19,094 nt of DNA from an uncultured Prevotella sp. (GCA_937889855.1 CALBYK010000266.1:1-19094); one strand, 5' to 3'; numbered from the stretch's first letter, positions 1 to 7,744 are shown. The notes: generated by a model not told the origin, from the sequence alone. A program made the numbers and translations.

Positions 1-461
1 CCGTCGGCAATGCGGCGCTCTACCTCCTCCTTCGACAGCGTGAGCGAGTTGGTCATCTGAAGACGTGTGTGGGCGTCATACTGGAAGTTCTTTATCTCGG
101 CACGCTTTGCCTCAAGCTGCTCGGGGGTGTCGAAGGCGATGTACGCCTTGCCTGCCTCAAGCAGCTCGCCGACATACTTCTTGTATATGGCCCGGCGCTC
201 ACTCTGGCGATAAGGGCCATGGCTGCCGCCGAAACTCACGCCCTCGTCAAACTTGATGCCGAGCCAGCGAAACGACTCTATGATATAATCCTCAGCACCA
301 GGGACAAAACGGTGGGAGTCGGTGTCCTCAATGCGGAACACGAGGTCGCCGCCATGCTGACGGGCGAAAAGATAGTTATACAATGCTGTACGCACACCAC
401 CAATGTGCAAAGGTCCTGTAGGACTTGGTGCAAAACGCACCCTGACTTTTCTATCTGACAT
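1..461 (-). CDS. gltX: Glutamyl-tRNA synthetase, N-terminal part (truncated by window edge)
   Basis: This is the first ~153 codons of a class I aminoacyl-tRNA synthetase that charges tRNA-Glu in the cytoplasm. Translation from the ATG at 461 starts MSDRKVRVRFAPSPTG and continues into PLHIGG. That is the FAPSPTG strand and the HIGH-like ATP-binding motif (HIGG, H19) typical of GltX. It is followed by RTALYNYLFAR and FRIEDTD, also hallmark GltX segments. The reading frame stays open to the window edge, so the KMSK loop and anticodon-binding domain lie outside. The start is fixed by homology at the family's usual N-terminus. A TATCTTTGC promoter element lies 26 bp upstream. The gene is divergent from the 7TM-HD gene. 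GlnRS shares the HIGH region, but the APSPTGPLHIGG context and the short N-terminus favour GltX. Confidence 0.95.
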   Translation of the reverse strand, partial: MSDRKVRVRFAPSPTGPLHIGGVRTALYNYLFARQHGGDLVFRIEDTDSHRFVPGAEDYIIESFRWLGIKFDEGVSFGGSHGPYRQSERRAIYKKYVGELLEAGKAYIAFDTPEQLEAKRAEIKNFQYDAHTRLQMTNSLTLSKEEVERRIAD

Positions 462-486
462 AACTTATTTTGTTATTTATTTCCGT

Positions 487-495
487 GCAAAGATA
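487..495 (-). promoter_or_regulatory. Bacteroidota -7 element upstream of gltX
   Basis: On the minus strand this reads TATCTTTGC, an exact match to the Bacteroidota sigma-ABfr -7 consensus TAnnTTTG. It lies 26 bp upstream of the gltX start. No convincing -33 TTTG was found at the expected 19-21 bp spacing, so the call rests on the -7 element and its position. Confidence 0.55.
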
Positions 496-527
496 CGATA
501 TTTTTCCCGATTTTCACATTTTTTTTG

Positions 528-536
528 TAATATTGC
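528..536 (+). promoter_or_regulatory. Weak candidate -7 element for the 7TM-HD gene
   Basis: The plus strand reads TAATATTGC, one mismatch from TAnnTTTG, about 95 bp upstream of the ATG at 632 and after a long T tract. It would give a 5' leader of about 90 nt. A single mismatch in such AT-rich sequence is weak support. Confidence 0.25.
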
Positions 537-631
537 AGTCCAAACAACAGAGAATGGCTCTTTGCCTGCAAAAAAACGGCATGAGCGAGTGTTCTTCACA
601 TATCAACCCAAACTTATTAAAACCTACTCAC

Positions 632-2683
632 ATGTACAGATTTGACAACAGCAACAGCCGCTTCTGGCGCAACCTGCTCTCAAGAATGGCGCTAATCATC
701 GTCACGGTGACTGTGATTGTATGGTCGCTGCCGCGAAACGAGAGCCAGCGGTTCAAGTATGACATCGGCAAACCATGGATGTATGGGTCGTTCATCGCGA
801 AATTCGACTTCCCCATATACAAGACCGACGAAACCATAAAGGAGCAGGAAGACTCGCTGCTCGAGACCTACCAGCCCTACTACAACTACGACAAGACGGT
901 GGAAACGAAGCAGATAGAGAAGTTCACATCCGACTTTCACAACGGCATACCCGGACTGCCCCACGACTATGTATCAATCATTGCCCAGCGCCTCCACCTG
1001 CTCTACCAGGCAGGCATCATGGACACGCCTGAATACAACGAGATATACCGCGACTCAAGCACACAAGTGCGAATAGTCATCGGCAACAACGCGCAGAGCC
1101 TTCCGCTTGGCGACTTCTACTCAACGCTCTCCGCCTACGAGCAGCTGTTCCAGGACGGGCGCATCGCGGAGCAGCGGCCCATACTGCAGCGGTGCAACCT
1201 CAACAACTACATCGAGCCAAACCTCATCTACGACAAGGAACGCTCCGAGACAGAGAAGAACGACCTGCTCTCTTCCATACCGCCCGCAAGTGGAATGGTG
1301 ATGAGCGGACAGAAGGTCATCGACCGCGGTGACATCGTGGACGAGTACACCTACCGTGTGCTCAACTCGTTCGAGCGTGAGATAAAGCGCCGCTCAGCCA
1401 CACAGAACGAGATAACGAGCACACTCATCGGGCAGATAATATTCGTCACACTCATGGTGGCCCTCTTCACGATGTATCTCGCCCTCTTCCGCCGCGACTA
1501 TTTCAACAAGCCGAGGTCCATAGCCATGCTCTACTCCCTCATCACGCTCTTCCCGGTCATCGTCTCAATGATGGTGCGCCACAATTTTCTGAGTGTATAC
1601 ATACTGCCATTCGCCATGGCACCTATCTTCGTGCGCGTGTTCATGGACTCGCGCACGGCGTTTGTGTCGCACGTCACCATGATTCTAATATGCACGACTG
1701 CCGTGCGCTACCAATACGAGTTCATCATCATACAAATTGTGGCCGGGCTCATCGCCATCTATTCCCTGCGCGAGCTGACACGCCGGGCGCAGGTATTCAA
1801 GACGGGCATACTCGTTGGCTTGGGCAGCACACTGGTGTATTTCGCCTTGCAGATGATTCAAGACAACGACTTCACGCTCATGGACCATGACATGTATTAC
1901 CACTTTGCCGTCAACGGCGTGCTCCTGCTGTTGTCTTACCCACTGATGTACATCATCGAGAAGATGTTCGGCTTCGTTTCAAGCGTCACGCTCTTCGAGC
2001 TGTCAAACACCAACCGCGGCGTGCTGCGCAATCTGTCGGAGGTGGCTCCTGGCACATTCCAGCACTCAATCACCGTCGGCAACCTCGCCGCCGAGATAGC
2101 CAACAAGATTGGAGCAAACGCGCTGCTCGTGCGTACCGGCGCCCTCTATCACGACATAGGCAAGATGACCGACCCCGTGTTCTTCACCGAGAACCAAGCC
2201 GGCGTCAACCCACACGACAACATGCCCTACAAGGAGAGCGCACGCATAATCATAAGCCATGTCACGGAAGGTGTGAAAATCGCCGAGCGCGAGAATCTCC
2301 CTACAATCATACGCGACTTCATAGTGACGCACCACGGCACCGGACTCACCAAGTATTTCTACATAAAATACAAGAACGAGCATCCAGGAGAGGAAGTAGA
2401 TGCCGACTCGTTCCGCTATCCCGGGCCCAACCCCTTCACACGTGAACAAGCCATATTGATGATTGCAGACGGCGTGGAGGCAGCGTCACGCTCTCTGTCT
2501 GAATATACGGAGGAAAGCATATCCAACCTTGTGAACAAAATTATTGACGGCGACGTTGCCGACGGATTCTTCAAGGAATGTCCTATCACCTTCCGCGACA
2601 TCGCACTCGCCAAGCTGGTGCTCATCGAGCGCCTGAAAGCCATTTACCACACACGCATTTCTTATCCTGAGGCCAAGAAATAG
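632..2683 (+). CDS. 7TM-HD family cyclic-dinucleotide phosphodiesterase (PgpH-like HDIG protein)
   Basis: A 683-residue membrane protein with the layout of the 7TMR-HD family. There is one N-terminal membrane segment (about residues 13-33), then a ~230-residue extracytoplasmic domain containing SGQKVIDRGDIVDE. About seven membrane segments follow between ~265 and ~447, then a cytoplasmic HD domain. The metal-binding residues are visible: H478 (FQHS), H507-D508 (YHDIGK), H543 (SHVTEG), H567-H568 (THHGTG) and D613 (IADGVEA). Characterised homologs such as Listeria PgpH hydrolyse c-di-AMP; that activity is inferred here. The open frame extends upstream to a TTG at 470, but the ATG at 632 (MYRFDNSNSR) is preferred because it starts just before the first membrane helix and leaves room for a leader. 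The gene is monocistronic, divergent from gltX, and ends at a strong shared hairpin. Confidence 0.9.
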   Translation: MYRFDNSNSRFWRNLLSRMALIIVTVTVIVWSLPRNESQRFKYDIGKPWMYGSFIAKFDFPIYKTDETIKEQEDSLLETYQPYYNYDKTVETKQIEKFTSDFHNGIPGLPHDYVSIIAQRLHLLYQAGIMDTPEYNEIYRDSSTQVRIVIGNNAQSLPLGDFYSTLSAYEQLFQDGRIAEQRPILQRCNLNNYIEPNLIYDKERSETEKNDLLSSIPPASGMVMSGQKVIDRGDIVDEYTYRVLNSFEREIKRRSATQNEITSTLIGQIIFVTLMVALFTMYLALFRRDYFNKPRSIAMLYSLITLFPVIVSMMVRHNFLSVYILPFAMAPIFVRVFMDSRTAFVSHVTMILICTTAVRYQYEFIIIQIVAGLIAIYSLRELTRRAQVFKTGILVGLGSTLVYFALQMIQDNDFTLMDHDMYYHFAVNGVLLLLSYPLMYIIEKMFGFVSSVTLFELSNTNRGVLRNLSEVAPGTFQHSITVGNLAAEIANKIGANALLVRTGALYHDIGKMTDPVFFTENQAGVNPHDNMPYKESARIIISHVTEGVKIAERENLPTIIRDFIVTHHGTGLTKYFYIKYKNEHPGEEVDADSFRYPGPNPFTREQAILMIADGVEAASRSLSEYTEESISNLVNKIIDGDVADGFFKECPITFRDIALAKLVLIERLKAIYHTRISYPEAKK

Positions 2684-2714
2684 ACTGCACGAAGGCGAGG
2701 GATGGGCAACGAAC

Positions 2715-2776
2715 AGAAAGCATAAAAAAGGATGGCGTGCAAATACATTTGCACGCCATCCTTTTTTATGCTTTCT
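2715..2776. terminator. Bidirectional intrinsic terminator, 30-bp perfect stem
   Basis: The arms 2715-2744 and 2747-2776 are exact reverse complements of each other; the core is GGATGGCGTGCAAAT and the centre is ACA-rich. The outer stem is A-rich on the left and T-rich on the right (CCTTTTTTATGC), so either transcript carries a GC-rich hairpin followed by a U tract. It sits between the convergent 7TM-HD gene (stop at 2683) and the FKBP gene (stop at 2801) and can serve both. Confidence 0.9.
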
Positions 2777-2800
2777 TATTATGTCTTCTTTATATATACA

Positions 2801-3466
2801 CTATTGGTATATCCACTGCCCCTTAGGCTCACCCCAGTTCCCGCTTTCCGATGCCTGGCGGGTCGTGGCTGAGTTGGCACGGTAGTAAGCCACAAGCTCC
2901 ACATCAAAGATGAGGGTGGAATAGGCCGCTCCAGGAGTGGACAGACTGCCGTAGCCCAACTGGTAGGGAATATAAACACGCCACTTGTCGCCAATGTGCA
3001 TATACTGCAAGGCTGTGGAGAATCCCACGACAACACCCTTTACCGCAAACTTGCTCGGCACAGCCGTGGCCTCATTGAAGTCGCCCTTCCATGACTTGTC
3101 AAAGACATAGCCGTCAGGATAGCTCACCGACGGAATCAGGCGACCCTGGTAATGAACCTCAACCGAGTCGGTGTAGAGCGGGCAGCCGCTGCCTGTGCCG
3201 TTCTCCATGACGTTCACAAGCACGTGGTCATAACTGTGGGTGGCTGTCGTCTCAGTCAGCGACCACGAGCGGAGAATCTTCCATTCGGTACTGCCGCCAT
3301 CAACGAGCGACTTCACCTCCGTGTATTTTTTGCTGAAATATTGGTCGTTGGCGTTCTTCCAATCTGGATATTCCTCCGTCTCGTTGTCAGTCTCGCTGCA
3401 AGACGACAGTCCTGCGGCGAACACGGCAACGAGGACGTAAAGTATATATATGCTGAATTTCTTCAT
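2801..3466 (-). CDS. FKBP-type peptidyl-prolyl isomerase lipoprotein
   Basis: A 221-residue envelope protein. Residues 1-22 form a lipoprotein signal ending in the lipobox LSSC, with C23 as the lipidated cysteine. Acidic residues follow (SETDNETEE), as is common for Bacteroidota lipoproteins sent to the outer membrane. The FKBP fold spans about 95-195: VHYQG at 104-108, FDKSW at 122-126, VVVGFSTALQYMHIGDKW at 145-162, IPYQLGYG at 166-173 and LIFDVELV at 185-192. It is expected to catalyse proline isomerisation in folding of periplasmic proteins. About 25 extra residues, rich in Ser and Gly, follow the domain. The gene starts 36 bp after the glyS stop with no promoter-like element between, so it is probably co-transcribed with glyS. 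A strong hairpin ends the unit. Catalytic activity was not tested; some FKBP lipoproteins act mainly as chaperones. Confidence 0.9.
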   Translation of the reverse strand: MKKFSIYILYVLVAVFAAGLSSCSETDNETEEYPDWKNANDQYFSKKYTEVKSLVDGGSTEWKILRSWSLTETTATHSYDHVLVNVMENGTGSGCPLYTDSVEVHYQGRLIPSVSYPDGYVFDKSWKGDFNEATAVPSKFAVKGVVVGFSTALQYMHIGDKWRVYIPYQLGYGSLSTPGAAYSTLIFDVELVAYYRANSATTRQASESGNWGEPKGQWIYQ

Positions 3467-3502
3467 CTAAGCGAAATATGTCAATAATGTTGGATTTGAG
3501 CC

Positions 3503-5044
3503 TTACTGGAGCTTCTTCAAGAGGCTCGAGATGCTCACTTTGTCCTCGATGATGCTCTGGAGCTGGTCTATGCTCACGCGCTCCTGCTCCATCGTGTCAC
3601 GGAAGCGAAGCGTAACGGTGTTGTCCTTCAGCGAGTCGTAGTCAACTGTCACGCAGTAAGGTGTGCCGATTGCATCCTGGCGGCGGTAACGCTTGCCGAT
3701 GGTGTCCTTCTCGTCGTAGTGGGTATTGAAGTGGAACTTGAGGTTGTCCACAATCTCACGCGCCTTCTCTGGCAGCCCGTCCTTCTTTACAAGCGGGAGC
3801 ACGGCAAGCTTCGTAGGAGCCAATGCCGGCGGAAGGAGCAACACGACGCGTGTCTCGCCATTGTCGAGCTTCTCCTCACGGTAAGAGTGGCACATGATTG
3901 AGAGGAACATGCGGTCCACGCCGATAGAGGTCTCGATATCATACGGAGTGTACGACTCCTTTGTCTGCGGGTCGAAGTACTTGATTGAACGGCCCGAGAA
4001 CTTCTCGTGCTGCGAGAGGTCGTAGTTGGTGCGGCTGTGTATGCCCTCAACCTCCTTGAAGCCGAACGGCATCTTGAACTCGATGTCTGTAGCTGCGTTT
4101 GCGTAGAAGGCGAGCTTCTCGTGGTCGTGGAAACGGTAGTTCTCAGCACCGAAGCCAAGGGCCTGGTGCCACTTCATACGGGTCTCCTTCCACTTCTGGA
4201 ACCACTCCATCTCTGTGCCCGGCTTGACGAAGAACTGCATCTCCATCTGCTCGAACTCGCGCATGCGGAAGATGAACTGGCGTGCCACAATCTCGTTGCG
4301 GAATGCCTTGCCTATCTGAGCGATGCCGAAAGGTATCTTCATGCGGCCTGTCTTCTGAACGTTGAGGTAATTGACAAATATGCCCTGCGCCGTTTCCGGA
4401 CGAAGGTAAATCTTGTTTGTGCCGTCGGCAACCGAACCCATCTCTGTGGAGAACATAAGGTTGAACTGACGCACGTCGGTCCAGTTCTTCGTGCCGCTTA
4501 TCGGGTCAACGATGCCTTCGTCCTCGATAATCTGCTTCAGCTCCACGAGGTCAGGGCCCTGCATGGCCTTGGTGTAGCGCTCGTGGAGGGCGTCGCGCTT
4601 CTGCTGGTGCTCTATCACACGTGCATTGGTGGCGCGGAACTGTGCCTCGTCAAACGAGTCGCCGAAACGCTTGCGCGCCTTGGCAATCTCCTTGTCTATC
4701 TTCTCCTCATACTTTGCTATCTGATCCTCGATAAGCACATCGGCACGATAGCGTTTCTTTGAGTCGCGGTTGTCGATGAGCGGGTCGTTGAAAGCGTCTA
4801 CGTGTCCGCTTGCCTTCCAGATAGTCGGGTGCATGAAGATGGCTGAGTCGATACCCACGATGTTCTCGTGCAGAAGCACCATACTCTTCCACCAGTATTC
4901 CTTGATGTTGTTCTTGAGTTCTACACCGTTCTGTCCGTAGTCGTAGACTGCGGCAAGACCGTCATAAATCTCACTGCTCGGGAACACGAAACCGTACTCC
5001 TTGCAGTGACTCACGATTTTCTTGAAAACGTCTTCTTGTGCCAT
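3503..5044 (-). CDS. glyS: Glycyl-tRNA synthetase (single-chain, alpha2 type)
   Basis: A 513-residue class II aminoacyl-tRNA synthetase of the dimeric eukaryote/archaea-like GlyRS type. Residues 1-80 hold the N-terminal catalytic strands (SHCKEYGFVFPSSEIYDGL). Residues 214-220 (LRPETAQ) and the motif 2 loop FRNEI at 248-252 followed by RQFIFRMREFEQMEMQFF bind ATP and acceptor end. EGIHSRTNYDLSQHE (333-347) forms the glycine pocket, and motif 3 is GVDRMF at 375-380. The C-terminal anticodon-binding domain starts near 405 (LAPTKLAVLPLVKK). The open frame runs up to an ATG at 5113, but the ATG at 5044 (MAQEDVFKKIVSH) matches the usual family start, and the longer version would cover most of the untranslated leader. 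A TAACTTTGC element lies upstream at 5130-5138. The FKBP lipoprotein gene follows 36 bp downstream. Confidence 0.97.
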   Translation of the reverse strand: MAQEDVFKKIVSHCKEYGFVFPSSEIYDGLAAVYDYGQNGVELKNNIKEYWWKSMVLLHENIVGIDSAIFMHPTIWKASGHVDAFNDPLIDNRDSKKRYRADVLIEDQIAKYEEKIDKEIAKARKRFGDSFDEAQFRATNARVIEHQQKRDALHERYTKAMQGPDLVELKQIIEDEGIVDPISGTKNWTDVRQFNLMFSTEMGSVADGTNKIYLRPETAQGIFVNYLNVQKTGRMKIPFGIAQIGKAFRNEIVARQFIFRMREFEQMEMQFFVKPGTEMEWFQKWKETRMKWHQALGFGAENYRFHDHEKLAFYANAATDIEFKMPFGFKEVEGIHSRTNYDLSQHEKFSGRSIKYFDPQTKESYTPYDIETSIGVDRMFLSIMCHSYREEKLDNGETRVVLLLPPALAPTKLAVLPLVKKDGLPEKAREIVDNLKFHFNTHYDEKDTIGKRYRRQDAIGTPYCVTVDYDSLKDNTVTLRFRDTMEQERVSIDQLQSIIEDKVSISSLLKKLQ

Positions 5045-5129
5045 TGTTGTATGTGTTTTGTTGTATGAATGTTCATTATATAAAGATGTATAGGCGAGCC
5101 TCTTTGTTGGCATTTGCCGCCAATATTTT

Positions 5130-5138
5130 GCAAAGTTA
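5130..5138 (-). promoter_or_regulatory. Bacteroidota -7 element for glyS
   Basis: The minus strand reads TAACTTTGC, an exact TAnnTTTG match, 85 bp upstream of the glyS ATG at 5044. No clear -33 TTTG was found. If used, it would give a leader of roughly 80 nt and would exclude the alternative start at 5113, which would lie only 16 bp from the element. Confidence 0.6.
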
Positions 5139-5223
5139 CGCTTTTTTGTCTTATTTCATCACTTTTATTGAGTTAAATGTTATGAACGGTGCATGACGAC
5201 AAACAATACAGGACGACCGCATT

Positions 5224-5255
5224 TTTATGCACAAACCGTTGTCTTTGTGCATAAA
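5224..5255. repeat. 12-bp perfect inverted repeat upstream of the FadL-type gene
   Basis: The arms TTTATGCACAAA (5224-5235) and TTTGTGCATAAA (5244-5255) are exact reverse complements separated by 8 bp. The repeat lies about 70 bp upstream of the candidate -7 element of the porin gene and about 90 bp from that of glyS. No gene ends nearby that would need a terminator, so an operator for a dimeric regulator is the better reading. The regulator is unknown. Confidence 0.55.
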
Positions 5256-5323
5256 CAAGGTCTTATTATGTTAATAGAAATTAAAACAAACCGTCACATA
5301 ACCGAAAAACAGAACAATTCACT

Positions 5324-5332
5324 TACCTTTGC
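5324..5332 (+). promoter_or_regulatory. Bacteroidota -7 element for the FadL-type gene
   Basis: The plus strand reads TACCTTTGC, an exact TAnnTTTG match, 25 bp upstream of the ATG at 5358. Its position explains why translation should start at 5358 and not at the in-frame ATG at 5193. A purine-rich stretch (AAAGGTAATTAAG) lies just before the ATG. Confidence 0.6.
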
Positions 5333-5357
5333 AACCAATTTTTTAAAGGTAATTAAG

Positions 5358-6938
5358 ATGAACAAGTTAAAATTGGCTTGCTTGACAGCAGCGATTGCAT
5401 CAAGCAGCGTATCGTTTGCAGGAGGACTTCTAACAAACACAAATCAGAATGTGGCATTCAACCGAATGATGAGCCGTGAGGCGTCGATAGGCATTGACGG
5501 TGTTTACTACAACCCGGCTGGCGTGGTATTCATGAACGAGGGTCACCACCTTTCGCTCAACTGGCAGCTGGCTTACCAGACACGTAACATCGAGAATGGA
5601 TACACATTGTTTACCAATAACGTAGACAACCCTACAACTCCCCGTTATATCAAAGGCAAGGCCTTCGCACCGGTCATTCCCTCTCTACAATATGCTTACA
5701 ACAAAGGCAAATGGTCGTTCCAGGCCAACTTCGCCCTAACCGGCGGTGGCGGCAAGTGCACCTTCGAAAACGGGCTGGGCTCTTTCGAGAAGATTGTAGC
5801 CGAGACAGCCATGGGCGCATGCCAACTGGCAAGCGTTGTGGACGGAGTGGCAAGCCAATATGGAGTGCCCGCCGTATTCTCTTCTGACCAGCGATTCGGA
5901 ACAGAGGGCAAATACAGCTATGATAGCTATATGCACGGACGACAGTATTACTATGGCCTTTCCATCGGCGCCGCATACAAGGTAAGCAACAATTTCAGCG
6001 CCTTCGCGGGATTGCGCACCGTCTATGCCTCATGCAACTATTACGGATATGTGGAGAACATCAAGGTGGGCAACATGCCGCTTTACCAGGTTCTCGACCC
6101 GACAAAGAAAGACGCTGCTAACATAGAGCTGAGCTGTGACCAGACCGGGCTCGGCTTCACTCCTATCATCGGCATCGACTTCAAGACAGGCAAGTGGAAC
6201 TTCTCTGCCAAATATGAATTCAAGACACGCATGCGCCTGAAGAACAAGTCGGTAAACCAGGCACCAAGTATCGGCAACCTGGCAGACAACCTGCGCAATG
6301 CCTACATCGCAGGCGGCGTACCCGAGCAGGCTGCAGACGCTATACTTAACAACCAAATGGTACAAGGCGCAATGGGACAACTGAAGACTCAATTTGACAC
6401 TAAGCTGAATGGAGCGATAGGCGAATACGAGGACGGAAAGAAAATAGCAGGCGACATCCCTGCCTACCTCACCCTCGGCGCAGGCTACCGTCCGGTAGAC
6501 GCTCTACGCATAAACGTCGGATTCCACTGGTTTGACGATCTCCACGCCACATCCTACAACAACCGCAACAAGAAGCTGAAGCATGGGACATACGAGTATA
6601 ATGCCGGCGTAGAGGTTGACGTAAACAAGAAGATTACACTCAGCACCGGCTGGCAAAGCACCAACTACGGATTGCCGGACGAGAACGCCGACACAGAGGC
6701 TTCGGCAAGATACATGGACGACAAGTCGTTTGTGACAAGCTCCAACTCTGTAGCAGTTGGCGGCGTTTACCACATCAGCAAGAAGATGGACCTTAACGTG
6801 GCCTACTTCCATACGTTCTATTCTCACAAGAATACAACGGAGAAGGTGCAGCTCACAGCCGACAAGAGCCTCAACTACTCGTCAGACTACACCCGCAACA
6901 ACAACGTGTTTGCCGTTGGTCTTGACATCAACTTCTAA
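5358..6938 (+). CDS. OmpP1/FadL/TodX-family outer-membrane channel
   Basis: A 526-residue outer-membrane beta-barrel. Residues 1-22 form a Sec signal peptide (MNKLKLACLTAAIASSSVSF, then AGG). The mature N-terminus shows the FadL-type hatch region, with SREASIGIDGVYYNPAG ending at residue 55; the NPAG box is characteristic of the family. The remainder alternates aromatic and polar residues in barrel strands (SLNWQLAYQ, KWSFQANFALTGGGG, KWNFSAKYEFKTRM, LNVAYFHTFY). It ends with the C-terminal phenylalanine (VGLDINF) recognised by the BAM machinery. Characterised family members move long-chain fatty acids or other hydrophobic compounds; the substrate here is unknown. It appears monocistronic, with a -7 element at 5324 and a hairpin downstream. 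The 55-codon upstream extension of the open frame is rejected because it would bury the signal peptide. Confidence 0.9.
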   Translation: MNKLKLACLTAAIASSSVSFAGGLLTNTNQNVAFNRMMSREASIGIDGVYYNPAGVVFMNEGHHLSLNWQLAYQTRNIENGYTLFTNNVDNPTTPRYIKGKAFAPVIPSLQYAYNKGKWSFQANFALTGGGGKCTFENGLGSFEKIVAETAMGACQLASVVDGVASQYGVPAVFSSDQRFGTEGKYSYDSYMHGRQYYYGLSIGAAYKVSNNFSAFAGLRTVYASCNYYGYVENIKVGNMPLYQVLDPTKKDAANIELSCDQTGLGFTPIIGIDFKTGKWNFSAKYEFKTRMRLKNKSVNQAPSIGNLADNLRNAYIAGGVPEQAADAILNNQMVQGAMGQLKTQFDTKLNGAIGEYEDGKKIAGDIPAYLTLGAGYRPVDALRINVGFHWFDDLHATSYNNRNKKLKHGTYEYNAGVEVDVNKKITLSTGWQSTNYGLPDENADTEASARYMDDKSFVTSSNSVAVGGVYHISKKMDLNVAYFHTFYSHKNTTEKVQLTADKSLNYSSDYTRNNNVFAVGLDINF

Positions 6939-6993
6939 TATAAAAGAACGGCTGCAGAAGCCGGGAACGGCTGTCAAGCACCATATAAAACTG

Positions 6994-7030
6994 CAGGAGG
7001 TATGATTCACTTTTGGAATCATACCTCCTG
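6994..7030. terminator. 15-bp perfect hairpin between convergent genes
   Basis: The arms CAGGAGGTATGATTC (6994-7008) and GAATCATACCTCCTG (7016-7030) pair perfectly around a 7-nt loop. The hairpin lies 55 bp after the FadL-type stop and 8 bp after the stop of the leftward gene at 7039, so it can end both. On the minus strand it is followed by CAGTTTTA; the plus-strand side has no U tract, so termination there is less certain. Confidence 0.7.
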
Positions 7031-7038
7031 TCTGTATG

Positions 7039-7611
7039 TCAGAAATTGACCAAATAATTGGTCTTGTACCTGTCCGTGTCAAAGAAAGCCACACCAAGGT
7101 AGTAAAGGTCGTAGCTCACGCTCACGCTCTCGCTCTCGACAAGACGTTGCCATATGCGCCGTGCGGTGGGATTGTCGGCTATGTCCTCCACTATCAGCAG
7201 CGTGTCCTTGCCAGCGTGCCCAAACAAATGCTCTGCCCAGGCCTCGCATCCATCAACCGGGCATACACGCGCTATCCCAACCGTTTCGCCATTAACGACA
7301 TTACGGGATTCCACCTTTGTCTTCCTGCACCCATTGGACACATAAGAGCATAGCATGGCACTGTCCTCACCGTTGTCAAGCCAGACATCAGCCTGGCGGA
7401 AATTGGCGAGACGCAGATACAGCTCCATACGCTTACGCACAAGCCATGGCTGGCACCGCCACTTCCGGCGCAGACTACCATAGACATAATAGGGATAGTG
7501 CTCGCACAGGACGTAGCGTATGAAGCGGTAGGCCGACGGCGACTGTACCCCAAAGCCACGGCTGTGGGACATGCGGCGGAGCCATATCATATAGCGTTTC
7601 AACATGTTCAT
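7039..7611 (-). CDS. Divergent class I SAM-methyltransferase-like protein, probably non-catalytic
   Basis: About 190 residues, weakly recognised. The N-terminus SRGFGVQSPSAYRFIRYVL resembles the HG-x-HSPF-type start of a Bacteroidota O-methyltransferase-like family. The C-terminal part (LLIVEDIADNPTARRIWQ, then SVSYDLYYLGVAFFDTDR) resembles that family's DDIH...W and TIDLF-x-GI-x-FF ending. Between them, where family members have a glycine-rich SAM loop (ELGTSLGIS type), this protein reads WLDNGEDSAML, and the middle looks shortened. It may be a decayed or repurposed pseudo-enzyme. The frame is open upstream to 7938 but that would run through the chrA gene. Starts at 7611, 7605 and 7590 are all possible; a promoter element ends only 5 bp before 7611, so 7605 or 7590 may be the real start. 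It is divergent from chrA. Confidence 0.6.
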   Translation of the reverse strand: MNMLKRYMIWLRRMSHSRGFGVQSPSAYRFIRYVLCEHYPYYVYGSLRRKWRCQPWLVRKRMELYLRLANFRQADVWLDNGEDSAMLCSYVSNGCRKTKVESRNVVNGETVGIARVCPVDGCEAWAEHLFGHAGKDTLLIVEDIADNPTARRIWQRLVESESVSVSYDLYYLGVAFFDTDRYKTNYLVNF

Positions 7612-7616
7612 CGCTA

Positions 7617-7647
7617 CAAAATTAGGCAAAAAATGCGAAAAAAACAA
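7617..7647 (-). promoter_or_regulatory. Promoter of the methyltransferase-like gene (-33 and -7)
   Basis: On the minus strand a TTG (7645-7647) is followed after exactly 20 bp by TAATTTTG (7617-7624), matching the Bacteroidota -33/-7 arrangement. Transcription would begin at about 7610-7612, almost on top of the ATG at 7611, implying a leaderless mRNA or a start further in. Confidence 0.5.
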
Positions 7648-7678
7648 GACAAGAGTACAGTCTTTCGGCAAGTTGCAG

Positions 7679-7687
7679 TAACTTTGC
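7679..7687 (+). promoter_or_regulatory. Bacteroidota -7 element for the chrA pair
   Basis: The plus strand reads TAACTTTGC, an exact TAnnTTTG match, 57 bp upstream of the first chrA start. No clear -33 element was found. It gives the two transporter genes their own transcript, divergent from the gene at 7611. Confidence 0.6.
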
Positions 7688-7744
7688 ACTCCCGAAAAGA
7701 TAAAGTTACCACATTTCTTATATATAAATAATAATGAAAGCGTT

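Larger units (their letters stand above)
5045..5357. other. Divergent regulatory region between glyS and the FadL-type gene
   Basis: This 313-bp stretch has no convincing gene. It is AT-rich and holds a -7 element for each flanking gene (5130-5138 minus, 5324-5332 plus) and a 12-bp perfect inverted repeat at 5224-5255. The reading frame open from 5193 into the porin gene is judged to be chance, because a clean signal peptide begins at 5358. Confidence 0.75.

Noticed and set aside
470..631. Upstream extension of the 7TM-HD reading frame to a TTG start
   Set aside because: The extension crosses the intergenic promoter region, has no domain match and would precede the usual N-terminus. The ATG at 632 fits the family.
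4007..4762. Long open frame antisense to glyS (251 codons)
   Set aside because: It lies fully inside the well-supported glyS gene and has no domain. GC-biased codon structure explains it.
5193..5357. Upstream extension of the FadL-type gene
   Set aside because: It would put 55 residues before a clean signal peptide and would contain the inverted repeat and the -7 element.
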